From: an uncultured Ruminococcus sp.
Lineage (GTDB): Bacteria; Bacillota; Clostridia; Oscillospirales; Acutalibacteraceae
DNA: 64,000 nt
NCBI GenBank assembly: GCA_902798755.1
Contig: CADBYC010000019.1
Span: 1-64,000, forward strand
Direction: 5' to 3'
Below are positions 25,685-34,554 of the stretch, one piece after another (the stretch's first letter is position 1; every line of letters starts with the position of its first letter). The notes beneath the pieces are model-generated. The model saw only the letters and a list, made by a program, of their open reading frames with translations. It did no database searches and had not been told where the DNA came from. Both the position numbers and the translations under genes were made by a program.

Positions 25685-26005
25685 ATGTTGAATTTATCAG
25701 AACTGATCATTGACCCGCGCTCAGTGGGTAAGAAACTATTCCTTGTGGCTGTCAAGCCCGTGTACGACTACAAGGACGGTAAACGCGTGTCGGACGAGCC
25801 GGTGGGCTACAAGTACGAGGTCGCACTACCGGACAAGCACCTAGAGAAGCTTTCGGTGCGCATCGACGGCGCTTGCCAAATTGAGGAGCCAGAATCGTTC
25901 CTTGAGGTCGTCTTCGAGGGGCTTCAGCTTAGCTTGTACTGGACACCCAACGGTCACCAGATCAAGGCAACAGCCAGCAAGATACGCCCTGCTGCGGCGA
26001 AGTGA
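25685..26005 (+). CDS. Conserved element protein of unknown function
   Basis: A 106-residue soluble protein (LVAVKPVYDYKDGKRVSDEP, later LSVRIDGACQIE) typical of the small gene that precedes rep in rolling-circle integrative elements of Firmicutes. Function is unknown. The frame is open from 25628, but GGAGG before the ATG at 25685 decides the start. Preceding bases include a TATAAT at 25610 and the palindrome AAAGGGCCCTTT. It is the first gene of the element's replication and transfer module. Confidence 0.7.
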   Translation: MLNLSELIIDPRSVGKKLFLVAVKPVYDYKDGKRVSDEPVGYKYEVALPDKHLEKLSVRIDGACQIEEPESFLEVVFEGLQLSLYWTPNGHQIKATASKIRPAAAK

Positions 26006-26062
26006 TTGGCAGCCTTGGCTGACGCGGCGAGCAGCCCCTCAAGGGCTGCCGTCGGGTCGGCG

Positions 26063-26090
26063 GCGCTAAAGCTAGTATTACCTTTAGCGC
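26063..26090 (+). other. CRESS-type replication origin stem-loop (loop TAGTATTAC)
   Basis: A perfect 9-bp stem, GCGCTAAAG (26063-26071) with CTTTAGCGC (26082-26090), presents the ten-base loop C-TAGTATTAC. TAGTATTAC is the nonanucleotide cut by circovirus Reps and differs by one base from the geminivirus TAATATTAC. It lies 48 bases upstream of a rep gene of the matching superfamily, so it is very probably the double-strand origin and nick site of the element. Confidence 0.85.
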
Positions 26091-26137
26091 AAATGTCGCA
26101 AAAAATCAATTCACTTTTATTCAAGGAGGAAAAATCC

Positions 26138-27033
26138 ATGGATACTCATAGTCGCTCGTATCAAGTCACTATAAACAACCCCGTCGAAAAGGAATTCACC
26201 GACGACAAGATCGATCAGATCATCGCCAAAAGCAGAGTCACCTTTGCTGTACATATCTACATGCTGTTTCCCACGCCCCGTCGCTTTTCGACACTTAAAA
26301 GAAAGTTCCCGGGCGCTCACATAGAAAAGACCTACGGTTCGCCACAGGATAACATCGACTACATCCGGAAGCAGGGAAAGTTCGCGGATACCGGTAAGGC
26401 AGAGACCTCGGTCGAAGGCTCATATCGTGAATATGGTACGCTACCTAGCAATCTGTCTCTGGAGTTTTCTGACATGGAGCAGGTAGTCGAGCTTCTGAAA
26501 AATGGGTATTCGACGGCGGAAATCGTTCAGGCATTCCCCAAATACGGCTTCAAGGTCAATGCTATCGAATCTTTGAATCAGGCGCTACTCGCTGAAAAGT
26601 ATAAAGAGACTTTGCGCCCGGTGGAAGTCACCGTATCTTTCGAGAGTATCCGACAGAGGATATCTGCCGCATCACTTCTTACAATAAGAACGGAGTCAGG
26701 TTTGACGGATATAAATCCGAGGACGTTCTTGTCTTTGAGGAGTTTGCCAGCCAGATTCCGCTCGAAGAGTTCCTTGTCTATCTCGATATCTACCCGGTCA
26801 TGCTCCCGGCACGTTACGCAGATAAGACAGCATGCTACACCAAGGTGATCATCACCTCTAATCTGCCTTTGGACGCGCAGTATATCGTCGAGCAGCACAA
26901 GAAGCCCGAAACGTATAATGCTCTGCTGAGACGAATCAACTATGTTGAAGAATTCTTGCCGAACGGAACGGTAAAGCGCATGAAGCTGAATGACGTCGTT
27001 TCGATCAATAAAAAGGACGAAGGTAATGGATAG
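26138..27033 (+). pseudogene. rep: CRESS-type Rep (HUH endonuclease plus SF3 helicase), internally deleted
   Basis: The N-terminus shows Rep motif I (SYQVTINNP), AHIEKTYGSPQ and the catalytic motif III DNIDYIRKQGK (YxxK). Motif II is reduced to VHIYM, with one of the two expected histidines, and the stretch before it is shorter than usual. After LRPVEVT the frame shifts: the frame from 26632 reads RIFREYPTEDICRITSYN, Walker B DVLVFEEF and motif C KVIITSNLP to the stop at 27033. The Walker A segment that should lie at the junction is absent. Both lesions look like internal deletions, so the protein should lack ATPase and probably nicking activity. AAGGAGG precedes the ATG. Confidence 0.75.
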
Positions 27034-28339
27034 AGAATATAAGCGCCGATTGTTTTCTAAAACATTCTTTCAAGTCGTATTCTACTATATTATTGAAGGC
27101 TTTAAAAGCACGATCCGTTCCGGATCGAGATGTATGGCAGTCATTTGTTCCTTTGCAGTGTTCCTCATATGGATCAACAGGAAAGCCATCTTCAATTGCG
27201 ACGCCCCGCACCCGGGATTGCAAAACAACAAGACATCTTCGTTGCTTTTCTTCTATGTTGTCGGAATGATACTATACTTTGCTATGATGATGGTGTTGTT
27301 CGGAATGCCGAAGCACGCAAAACGGTATCATGACAACTTTCAGCGCGCAGGGATGGTCAATAGTGCGATGGAGGCTCCCGCTCTGCTGGAGCGTACATAT
27401 GACGCGGATAACCCGAAGATACAGCGCTTGGTGTTTTTCTGCAAGGGCTTGCCTGTATCGGTATGGAACGACAACAAAGAGAAGATACAATCGGCGCTGA
27501 ATATTTCTATCGACAGAGTCGAACAGGGGAGTAATAACCAACTGATCGTGGTCTACGCGATAGACGGCAGTTACCAACTGCCGGATATGATCGAATGGTC
27601 GGATAAGATTTTGAGCAGTGATGGGTTTACATTAGTGCTGGGCGAGAGCATAGCCAGCGCTGTCGAGGTGGATCTATCCAAGGTGCCGCATATTCTGCTC
27701 GGAGGCTCAACAGGCTCCGGTAAGACCCTGCTCCTCAAGCTCCTGCTGATGCAGTGTATTTTGAAAGGTGCAGAGGTGTATATTGCCGATTTCAAGGGTG
27801 GTGTAGACTTCAACAGATCGTGGAAGACGCATGCGCAGATCATCACAGAACCGGATGAACTGAGTAAGTGCCTTGACGAATTGGTGGAAGAATTGCACAG
27901 AAGAAAACGTTTGTTGGTGGATTCGGATTGCGCGAACATTGATGAATACAACCGCAGATATCATCAGCAAATGCCGCGTATAATATTCGGCTGCGACGAG
28001 GTGGCGGAGCTTTTGGATAAGACAGGTTTGGGAAAGAATGACCGAGAGCAGGTACAGCGATTTGAAGCAGCACTTGCCACGCTGGTACGGCTGGGTCGTG
28101 CGATGGGAATACATTGTATCCTGGCTACACAGCGACCAGATGCACAGGTCATCAGCGGTCAGATAAAGAACAATATCGACTTTAGAGTGTGCGGTCGTGC
28201 TGATGATGTACTTTCACAAATCATCTTGGATAAAACCGATGCTAACGATCTCATCAGTAAAACGGCACAGGGTAGATTTCTGACTAATACAGACGTGCTG
28301 TTCCAAGCATATTATTTTGATGATAAATCCGATTGGTAA
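27026..28339 (+). CDS. FtsK/SpoIIIE-type DNA translocase (coupling protein)
   Basis: A 437-residue membrane ATPase. Two membrane segments (about residues 30-50 and 70-95) precede a cytoplasmic FtsK-like motor: Walker A GGSTGSGKT near 226-234, ADFKGG, Walker B FGCDEVAELL and LATQRPDAQVISGQIKNN. Such TcpA-type proteins bring Rep- or relaxase-bound DNA to a secretion channel in integrative elements. I place the start at the ATG at 27026, which has AAAAGGACGAAGG before it and overlaps the end of rep by 8 bases. The gene is intact although rep is not. Confidence 0.85.
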   Translation: MDREYKRRLFSKTFFQVVFYYIIEGFKSTIRSGSRCMAVICSFAVFLIWINRKAIFNCDAPHPGLQNNKTSSLLFFYVVGMILYFAMMMVLFGMPKHAKRYHDNFQRAGMVNSAMEAPALLERTYDADNPKIQRLVFFCKGLPVSVWNDNKEKIQSALNISIDRVEQGSNNQLIVVYAIDGSYQLPDMIEWSDKILSSDGFTLVLGESIASAVEVDLSKVPHILLGGSTGSGKTLLLKLLLMQCILKGAEVYIADFKGGVDFNRSWKTHAQIITEPDELSKCLDELVEELHRRKRLLVDSDCANIDEYNRRYHQQMPRIIFGCDEVAELLDKTGLGKNDREQVQRFEAALATLVRLGRAMGIHCILATQRPDAQVISGQIKNNIDFRVCGRADDVLSQIILDKTDANDLISKTAQGRFLTNTDVLFQAYYFDDKSDW

Positions 28340-28373
28340 ATAAATCATCTTCATAAACACGGAGGTTTTTAAT

Positions 28374-28559
28374 ATGACAGAAACAAATGATGAAATGGTG
28401 TTTTTAGGCACTAAGGAAGTCGCCGCTATTCTTGGCTGCTCACTTCCAACTGCCCGCCATATCATGCAGCGCAGAGATTTTCCCTTAATTCGCGTAGGTC
28501 GAATGATGAAGGTCTCAAAAGCCGCGCTGATTAGGTGGTCAGAGACTCGAAGAATTTAA
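28374..28559 (+). CDS. xis: Excisionase-like helix-turn-helix protein
   Basis: A 61-residue MerR/excisionase-type winged-helix protein: FLGTKEVAAILGCSLPTARH is the helix-turn-helix and FPLIRVGRMMKVSKAALIRW the wing. It would bend DNA at the ends and steer the integrase toward excision. The ribosome site ACGGAGG is good. It stands directly upstream of the integrase, the usual order. Confidence 0.8.
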   Translation: MTETNDEMVFLGTKEVAAILGCSLPTARHIMQRRDFPLIRVGRMMKVSKAALIRWSETRRI

Positions 28560-28644
28560 CCGTTTCACTTGCACAGAGGGTTTATTCGTTGTATAATAAT
28601 ATTGCAAACAAATCCTCTGTGCTTGTGGTTAGAAAGGACTTTTT

Positions 28645-29814
28645 ATGACAACCACAAAAACACAGAAAAAACGCAGACCCAGAGGAACGGGTTCTATTTA
28701 CTATGATTCCTCGCGCAAGCGTTATATGGGGCAGGTCGATGTCAATATAGGCAACGGCAAGGCCAAGAAAAAGACCGTCACCGGACGGACAAAAACCGAG
28801 GTTTCGGACAAGATCAAGGATATGCAAGCGCGTTCTCAGGCAGGAGAATTCATTGATATCGAAAAGCCGGAGGTTCCGACTGTACAAGAGTATGCTGAGC
28901 AAATGTTTGATGAACAGCTCGCCTTGAATGAGATACGCCAGTCATCTCACGACCGTAAGATGGAAACGCTGAAAATGTTATCCGGCATTTCTGACAATCG
29001 GCTTGATGAGCTGACTGAGGAAGATATTATATCGTTTTTCAAAGCGCAACTCGATTACTCACAGTCATGCCTTACAAAAATGTATCAGCTTCTCGGTGCG
29101 GTATACAAGAAGGCAATCAAACGCAACATCGTTGCGGATACGCCTCTCAAAGAGTTCAAATGTCCGAAATCCAACAAGCCTACTGTTCCTGTCCGTGCAT
29201 TGACAGTCAATGAGCAGAAGAACCTGCTCGATGTTCTTAAACATGAGGACGTCCGATACAGCGATATCATGCTGTTGTCGATGTTCACCGGAATGAGAAT
29301 CGGAGAGTGTTGCGCGTTGATGGTAGAGGACATCAACTTTGATGAACAGACGCTCAGAGTCAGCAAAACCGTTGCGCGTGGTAAATTCGGAAAGAATGAG
29401 ATCCACGAACCCAAGACTTCTTCCGGAACGCGTACGCTGTTCATCAATGATGAATTAGCCGATTTTCTGAAAGGCGTTATCGGAGACAAGAAAAGTGGAG
29501 TGCTGTTCCTGTCTAGTAATGACAATCTTGTTACGACGAATCAGGTCAACTACTCATATGCTGCGGCTATAAAGAAGTTCAGCATTGTTGATTCCTCGGT
29601 GTATGGTAAAGTGAATCTGCACAGCTTACGCCATACATACGCGACGAGGTGCATTGAATCCGGTATGCCCGCAAAGGTGCTTCAGAAGATCATGGGGCAT
29701 TCGGATATCAATATAACGCTGGACATTTACTGTTCCGTTTTCGAGAAATTCCGAAACGAACATCTTGCTATCGCTGATGAGTACATGAGGTCAAATAACC
29801 TCTCGATTGCATGA
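28645..29814 (+). CDS. int: Tyrosine recombinase integrase
   Basis: A 389-residue integrase. An N-terminal arm-binding domain (RGTGSIYYDSSRKRYMGQV) is followed by a SAM-like core-binding domain (about 75-170) and the catalytic domain with Arg218 (TGMRIGE), a Lys in EPKTSSGTR, HSLRHTYAT, MGHSD and the nucleophile Tyr362 (TLDIYCSVF). All catalytic residues are present. It ends just before arm-type repeats and attR, so it should act at the tRNA-fMet site. Confidence 0.95.
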   Translation: MTTTKTQKKRRPRGTGSIYYDSSRKRYMGQVDVNIGNGKAKKKTVTGRTKTEVSDKIKDMQARSQAGEFIDIEKPEVPTVQEYAEQMFDEQLALNEIRQSSHDRKMETLKMLSGISDNRLDELTEEDIISFFKAQLDYSQSCLTKMYQLLGAVYKKAIKRNIVADTPLKEFKCPKSNKPTVPVRALTVNEQKNLLDVLKHEDVRYSDIMLLSMFTGMRIGECCALMVEDINFDEQTLRVSKTVARGKFGKNEIHEPKTSSGTRTLFINDELADFLKGVIGDKKSGVLFLSSNDNLVTTNQVNYSYAAAIKKFSIVDSSVYGKVNLHSLRHTYATRCIESGMPAKVLQKIMGHSDINITLDIYCSVFEKFRNEHLAIADEYMRSNNLSIA

Positions 29815-29836
29815 TAAACCTACAATTAGACCTACA
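29815..29836 (+). repeat. Integrase arm-type repeats, right end
   Basis: TTAGACCTACA at 29826-29836 is identical to two copies at the left end; TAAACCTACA at 29815-29824 is a one-mismatch tandem copy. Confidence 0.7.
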
Positions 29837-29875
29837 GAGTCACAAAAACTCAGTATTTATGCGGGGTGTGCCGGT

Positions 29876-29886
29876 CCCCGCAACCA
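29876..29886 (+). repeat. Right attachment-site core (attR)
   Basis: CCCCGCAACCA matches the 3' end of tRNA-fMet. Just before it, GCGGGG at 29861-29866 can pair with CCCCGC, so this end looks like a bare acceptor stem without the tRNA body. Confidence 0.75.
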
Positions 29887-29925
29887 AAGAAAACAGACAT
29901 CCGGAAGGGTGTCTGTTTTCTTTTT
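29887..29925 (+). terminator. Terminator beyond attR, probably the original tRNA-fMet terminator
   Basis: AAGAAAACAGACA (29887-29899) pairs with TGTCTGTTTTCTT (29910-29922), followed by T. It directly follows the attR core, in the position the tRNA terminator would have before integration. Confidence 0.8.
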
Positions 29926-30067
29926 AATATCGTTTGAGCTCTCACGCTCTGCGAGCTATGTTGCGGACAGTGCAACAGTTTGTTGGGGCGGTAAGTGAAA
30001 ACAAATCGTTGAAATATACTCTATAGTTCCCGCGGCATACGTGTACCATGGGGAGAGGAGCAAAAAT

Positions 30068-31189
30068 ATGAAATTTATCCACTTATCCGATCTGCATATC
30101 GGAAAACGCGTCAATGAAATGTCGATGCTGGAGGATCAGGAGCATATCCTCAGAGAGATCCTGAACATCATAGATGAAGAATCGCCCGACGCGGTCATGA
30201 TCGCGGGCGACGTTTATGATAAATCCATCCCGACCACAGAGGCGGTAGAGCTGCTCGACAGCTTTCTGTATCGTCTGTCAAAGCGCGAGACAGAGGTATT
30301 CATCATCAGCGGCAACCATGACTCTTCCGAGCGTCTGGCGTTCGGCTCGCGCCTGATCGACCAAAGCGGCATCCATATCTCTCCCGTGTACCGCGGTGAG
30401 GTCACGCCGTTTGCGGTAAAGGGCGTGAACATCTGGCTGCTGCCGTTCATCAAGCCTGCTCATGTGCGCCCGTACTTCCCCGACGAGAAGATCAACAGCT
30501 ATAACGACGCGCTTCGCGTTGCGGTAGAGGGTATGCACATCGACACAGAGCAGCGCAATATCCTTGTCACCCACCAGTTTGTGACGGGGTCTTCACGTAC
30601 CGAATCCGAGGATATCTCTGTCGGCGGTACGGACAACATCGACGCAGAGGTCTTTGACGACTTTGACTATGTCGCCTTAGGACATATCCACCGTCCGCAG
30701 AACTGCGGCAGTAAGAAGATCCGCTACTGCGGTACGCCGCTGAAATACTCCTTCTCGGAAGCGAATGATCAGAAATCCGTGACTGTCGGAGAGTTGTCGG
30801 AAAACGGCGAGCTCACTATCCGCACCGTTCCGCTGACGCCCCTGCACGATATGGTCGAGATCAGGGGCGCTTATGAAGAGCTGACGGCGAAGAGCTATTA
30901 TGACGGCACCTCGCTGCAGGAGGACTACGTCCACATCACCCTGACCGATGAGGAGGATATCCCCGACGCAGTCGGCAAGCTCAGAACGATCTATCACAAT
31001 CTGATGAAGCTCGATTACGATAATCGGCGCACCCGCGCGAACGGCGAATTGCTGCCCGAAGCGCAGGTGGAAACAAAGTCGCCGCTCGAGCTGTTCGGAG
31101 ACTTCTACCGCACACAGAACGGTCAGGAGTTGACCGAAGAACAGCAGGCTTATCTGCAAAATATCATCGAGAGCGTATGGGAGGACTGA
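30068..31189 (+). CDS. sbcD: Exonuclease subunit SbcD
   Basis: A 373-residue metallophosphoesterase nuclease of the Mre11 type. Motifs in order: SDLHIGK, GDVYDKS, ISGNHDS, a VTHQFV histidine and ALGHIHRPQ. With SbcC it opens and trims hairpins and protein-blocked DNA ends. I use the ATG at 30068, preceded by GGGGAGAGGAG; the in-frame ATG at 30041 would add nine residues lacking a ribosome site. One base separates it from sbcC. Confidence 0.95.
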   Translation: MKFIHLSDLHIGKRVNEMSMLEDQEHILREILNIIDEESPDAVMIAGDVYDKSIPTTEAVELLDSFLYRLSKRETEVFIISGNHDSSERLAFGSRLIDQSGIHISPVYRGEVTPFAVKGVNIWLLPFIKPAHVRPYFPDEKINSYNDALRVAVEGMHIDTEQRNILVTHQFVTGSSRTESEDISVGGTDNIDAEVFDDFDYVALGHIHRPQNCGSKKIRYCGTPLKYSFSEANDQKSVTVGELSENGELTIRTVPLTPLHDMVEIRGAYEELTAKSYYDGTSLQEDYVHITLTDEEDIPDAVGKLRTIYHNLMKLDYDNRRTRANGELLPEAQVETKSPLELFGDFYRTQNGQELTEEQQAYLQNIIESVWED

Positions 31190-31190
31190 C

Positions 31191-33956
31191 ATGAGACCGA
31201 TCAAACTGACGATGTCCGCGTTCGGACCATACGCGGGAGTAACTACCATTGATTTTGACAAGCTGGGCAACAGCGGGCTGTACCTGATCACAGGCGATAC
31301 GGGCGCGGGCAAGACGACCATCTTCGACGCGATCGTGTACGCGCTGTACGGCAGGACCGGCAGTGAAGAACGCGTGCCTGCAATGCTGCGTTCCAAATAC
31401 GCCGCTCCCGACACGCCGACTTATGTCGAATTACGCTTTCAATGCGGCGGCAAGGAATATCGCATCAAGCGCAATCCCGAATATATGCGCCCGAAGTCGC
31501 GCGGTGAAGGGTTCACCAAAGAGAGCGCTGACTGTGAGCTAAAAATGCCTGATAACAAAGTGATCGTTAGACGGTCGGAGGTCGACGACATGATCTACCG
31601 GATCATCGGACTTGACAGCCGACAGTTCATGCAGATCGCGATGATCGCACAGGGCGACTTCAAAAAGCTGCTGCTCGCCTCTACCGATGAACGCAAAAAA
31701 ATCTTTCGGCAGATCTTTAAGACCGAAAACTACGAAAGCCTTCAGCAGAAGCTGAAGGGCGAATTCATACAGGCAAAGCGCCGTCTGGACGACGTGAACA
31801 ACAGTATCCATCAATATATCGGCGGGATCAGCTGTGCAGACGACAGCGATGATCTTGCGCTCGTTGACAAAGCAAAACGACAGGAGCTGCCGATCAGCGA
31901 AACCGTATCACTAATCGAAAAGCTCAACCGCGCCGATCTCGACCGCATGAAAGCGCTTGATGAAAGGCTGAATACGATTGATCAAAGGCTCGCCGTGCTG
32001 AACGCGGCGCTCGGCAAGGTCGACGAATACAACAAGGCAAAAGCCTCCGCGGAAACGGTGAAACAGCAGATCGCCGATGAGACGGAAAAGCTGAACGACC
32101 TGAAAGAAAAAGCGGATCAGGCGCAAGAGGCGTATCAGGAGGTCGACTCCCTCACGGTGGATGTCGGCAAGCTCAACGCCGAAATGCCCGACTATAAGAA
32201 ATACGATGAACTGGCGCGTTCACTCGTAACGCTTGAAGAAAAAATCAAAACAGCCGCACAGACAAAGGAGCGGCTGGATCACACCATCAAGACAGAAAAA
32301 GAGAATCTGACTGCGCTCAAGGAGGAAAAGTCCGCTTTAGCGGGCGTGAAAGAGGACAGGCTCAGGCTCGAAACGAAACAGCAGGAAGCTGATAAAAAGC
32401 GATCTGACCTGAACGGTATCAAGCGGATGATCGGAGATCATGAGACGGATATCGAAGCCCTTGAAACATTACAAGAGTCATGTAACAGGTCGATCGCCGT
32501 CGCCGAACAGTGCGCGAGAAAATACAACGAGCTGAACGCCGCTTTCCTGCGCGAGCAGGCGGGTATTCTTGCGGAAAGCTTGCGCTACGGTGAACCATGC
32601 CCCGTATGCGGGGCGACCTCTCACCCGTCTCCCGCTGAAAAATCCTCACACGCGCCCACTGAAAAGGAGTTGAAGGACGCAAAAAAAGAAGCTGATTCCG
32701 CACAGGAAACCGCCCAAAAGCTCAGTTCGGAATGCGCGAAGCTCAGGGGCATGGCAGAAGCGCAGAAGGATTCGCTCAAAAAGCGGCTCAGCGAGAATGG
32801 GATAGAAGCGGAGCTGTCAGAGGCAAAGGAACTGCTTGAAAAGCGGATCGCCGAATTGTCGGATAAGATGAACGAGCTGACAGCGCAGATCCAAATTCTC
32901 AGCGATAAAGAACAACGAAAGGACAAGCTCGAAACACTGATCCCCGAAAAACAGGAATCGATCGATTCCCTGCAGGCACAGTTCGCCGATACGGAGAAAG
33001 AGCTCTCCGCAAGCTCTGCGACAAAGCTACAGCTCTCTAAGCAGGTCAAGGAGCTGAAAGAGGGCTTACGGTTCGACACCAAGCAACAGGCAACAGAGTA
33101 TCTCCTCACGCTCGAAGGCAGGATCGCTCTGCTGAAAAAGTCCTTGGAGGATGCGCAGAAAAAGCTCGGCGATCAGAAGCAGATACTCGAACAGCTGATT
33201 GGCAAGCAAAAACAGCTGAAAGCGCAGATCGCGGACTCGGAACAGCTTGATGGAAAGAAGCTCACAGTCGAAAAAGCCGACCTGACGAAGCAGAAGGACG
33301 TCATCAACCGCGAGCGGGAGGTCGTCAGCAACCGATATTCCTCCAACGATCACACGCTGCAGAATATCGCCGCCAAACAGACTCAGGCTCAAAAGCTCGA
33401 GAAGCAATATCAGCTGACCAAGGCGCTGTCCGATACCGCCAACGGCGATATCGCGGGCAAGGACAAGATCACCCTCGAGGCGTATATCCAGATGACCTAC
33501 TTTGATCGCGTCATTGCTCGCGCGAATACGCGCCTGATGGTGATGTCGGGCGGTCAGTATGAAATGATACGCCGTGTGGAGGCGGACAACAAACGCAGTC
33601 AGAGCGGTCTGGATATCGACGTCATCGACCATTACAACGGGAGTCAGCGTCCCGTCGGCAGTCTTTCGGGCGGTGAAAAGTTCAAGGCGTCGCTCTCCCT
33701 CGCTCTCGGGCTCTCCGACGAGGTACAGTCCTCCGCGGGAGGGATCAGACTCGACACGATGTTCGTTGACGAGGGCTTCGGCACTCTCGACGAAGGCTCG
33801 CTGAGATATGCCATCAACGCGCTGGCAAGCCTGAGCGAGGGGAATCGTCTGGTCGGTATCATCTCGCACGTCAACGAGCTCAAAGAGAAGATCGACAGGC
33901 AGATCGTCATCACGAAGGATCGCGCAGGCGGCAGTAAGGCGGAGATCATCCTGTGA
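31191..33956 (+). CDS. sbcC: Exonuclease subunit SbcC
   Basis: A 921-residue SMC-like ATPase of the Rad50 type. Walker A is TGDTGAGKTTIFDA near residues 34-47; two long coiled-coil arms surround the zinc hook CPVCGA near residue 470; the signature LSGGEKFKASL and Walker B MFVDEGFGTLD close the C-terminal half. Partner of SbcD in DNA-end and hairpin repair. Complete and of normal length. The next gene has its own regulated promoter. Confidence 0.95.
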   Translation: MRPIKLTMSAFGPYAGVTTIDFDKLGNSGLYLITGDTGAGKTTIFDAIVYALYGRTGSEERVPAMLRSKYAAPDTPTYVELRFQCGGKEYRIKRNPEYMRPKSRGEGFTKESADCELKMPDNKVIVRRSEVDDMIYRIIGLDSRQFMQIAMIAQGDFKKLLLASTDERKKIFRQIFKTENYESLQQKLKGEFIQAKRRLDDVNNSIHQYIGGISCADDSDDLALVDKAKRQELPISETVSLIEKLNRADLDRMKALDERLNTIDQRLAVLNAALGKVDEYNKAKASAETVKQQIADETEKLNDLKEKADQAQEAYQEVDSLTVDVGKLNAEMPDYKKYDELARSLVTLEEKIKTAAQTKERLDHTIKTEKENLTALKEEKSALAGVKEDRLRLETKQQEADKKRSDLNGIKRMIGDHETDIEALETLQESCNRSIAVAEQCARKYNELNAAFLREQAGILAESLRYGEPCPVCGATSHPSPAEKSSHAPTEKELKDAKKEADSAQETAQKLSSECAKLRGMAEAQKDSLKKRLSENGIEAELSEAKELLEKRIAELSDKMNELTAQIQILSDKEQRKDKLETLIPEKQESIDSLQAQFADTEKELSASSATKLQLSKQVKELKEGLRFDTKQQATEYLLTLEGRIALLKKSLEDAQKKLGDQKQILEQLIGKQKQLKAQIADSEQLDGKKLTVEKADLTKQKDVINREREVVSNRYSSNDHTLQNIAAKQTQAQKLEKQYQLTKALSDTANGDIAGKDKITLEAYIQMTYFDRVIARANTRLMVMSGGQYEMIRRVEADNKRSQSGLDIDVIDHYNGSQRPVGSLSGGEKFKASLSLALGLSDEVQSSAGGIRLDTMFVDEGFGTLDEGSLRYAINALASLSEGNRLVGIISHVNELKEKIDRQIVITKDRAGGSKAEIIL

Positions 33957-33963
33957 TTTTCGC

Positions 33964-33996
33964 TTGACTTGACTTTGATAATATACTATTATCAAA
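33964..33996 (+). promoter_or_regulatory. Promoter with a perfect 10-3-10 operator before the NAD genes
   Basis: TTGACT (33964-33969), 17-bp spacer, TATTAT (33987-33992). The dyad TTTGATAATA-TAC-TATTATCAAA (33974-33996) covers the spacer and the -10, so a bound repressor would block RNA polymerase. The pattern is not a clear Rex or NiaR site; the regulator is unknown. Confidence 0.65.
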
Positions 33997-34026
33997 TAAA
34001 ACATTACCGTACAGGAGGAAAACTAA

Positions 34027-34551
34027 ATGAAGCATTTTCTGATCGTAGTGGATATGCAAAAGGATTTTGTGGACGGAGCGCTGGGCACCAAAGAGGCTGT
34101 CGCGATCGTCCCCTCGGTCATCAAAAAGATCGAAGAATTTGACGGCGAGATCTTCGCGACCCTTGACACGCACGGCGACAACTATATGCAGACCATGGAG
34201 GGCAGGAATCTGCCCGTCCCCCACTGTATCAAGGGCACTGAGGGCTGGGAGCTTGACAAGGCGGTCGCCGCCGCTTTGGAAAAGAAGGGCTATACCCCCG
34301 TGGAGAAGGGCACCTTCGGCGCGGCGCAGCTCCCCGCGATGGTGATGAACGCCTGTGCGGGAGAGCCGTGTGATATCGAGCTGATCGGTCTGTGCACCGA
34401 CATCTGTGTGGTGTCGAACGCACTGCTCTTGAAGGCGATCTTCTGTGAGAGCCCCATAAGCGTAGATTCCGCCTGCTGTGCGGGCGTCACCCCCGAAAAG
34501 CATCTGGCGGCGCTCGAGACCATGAGAAGCTGTCAAATCGAAGTAAAGTGA
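34027..34551 (+). CDS. Cysteine hydrolase, probable nicotinamidase
   Basis: A 174-residue isochorismatase-fold amidase. The triad is visible as Asp9 (VVDMQKDF), a Lys in VEKGTFGA and Cys in LCTDICVVSNAL. Nicotinamidases hydrolyse nicotinamide to nicotinate in the Preiss-Handler salvage route. The substrate assignment rests on the adjacent nadE, four bases downstream; isochorismatase-like alternatives remain. AGGAGG precedes the ATG. Confidence 0.8.
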   Translation: MKHFLIVVDMQKDFVDGALGTKEAVAIVPSVIKKIEEFDGEIFATLDTHGDNYMQTMEGRNLPVPHCIKGTEGWELDKAVAAALEKKGYTPVEKGTFGAAQLPAMVMNACAGEPCDIELIGLCTDICVVSNALLLKAIFCESPISVDSACCAGVTPEKHLAALETMRSCQIEVK

Positions 34552-34554
34552 GGA

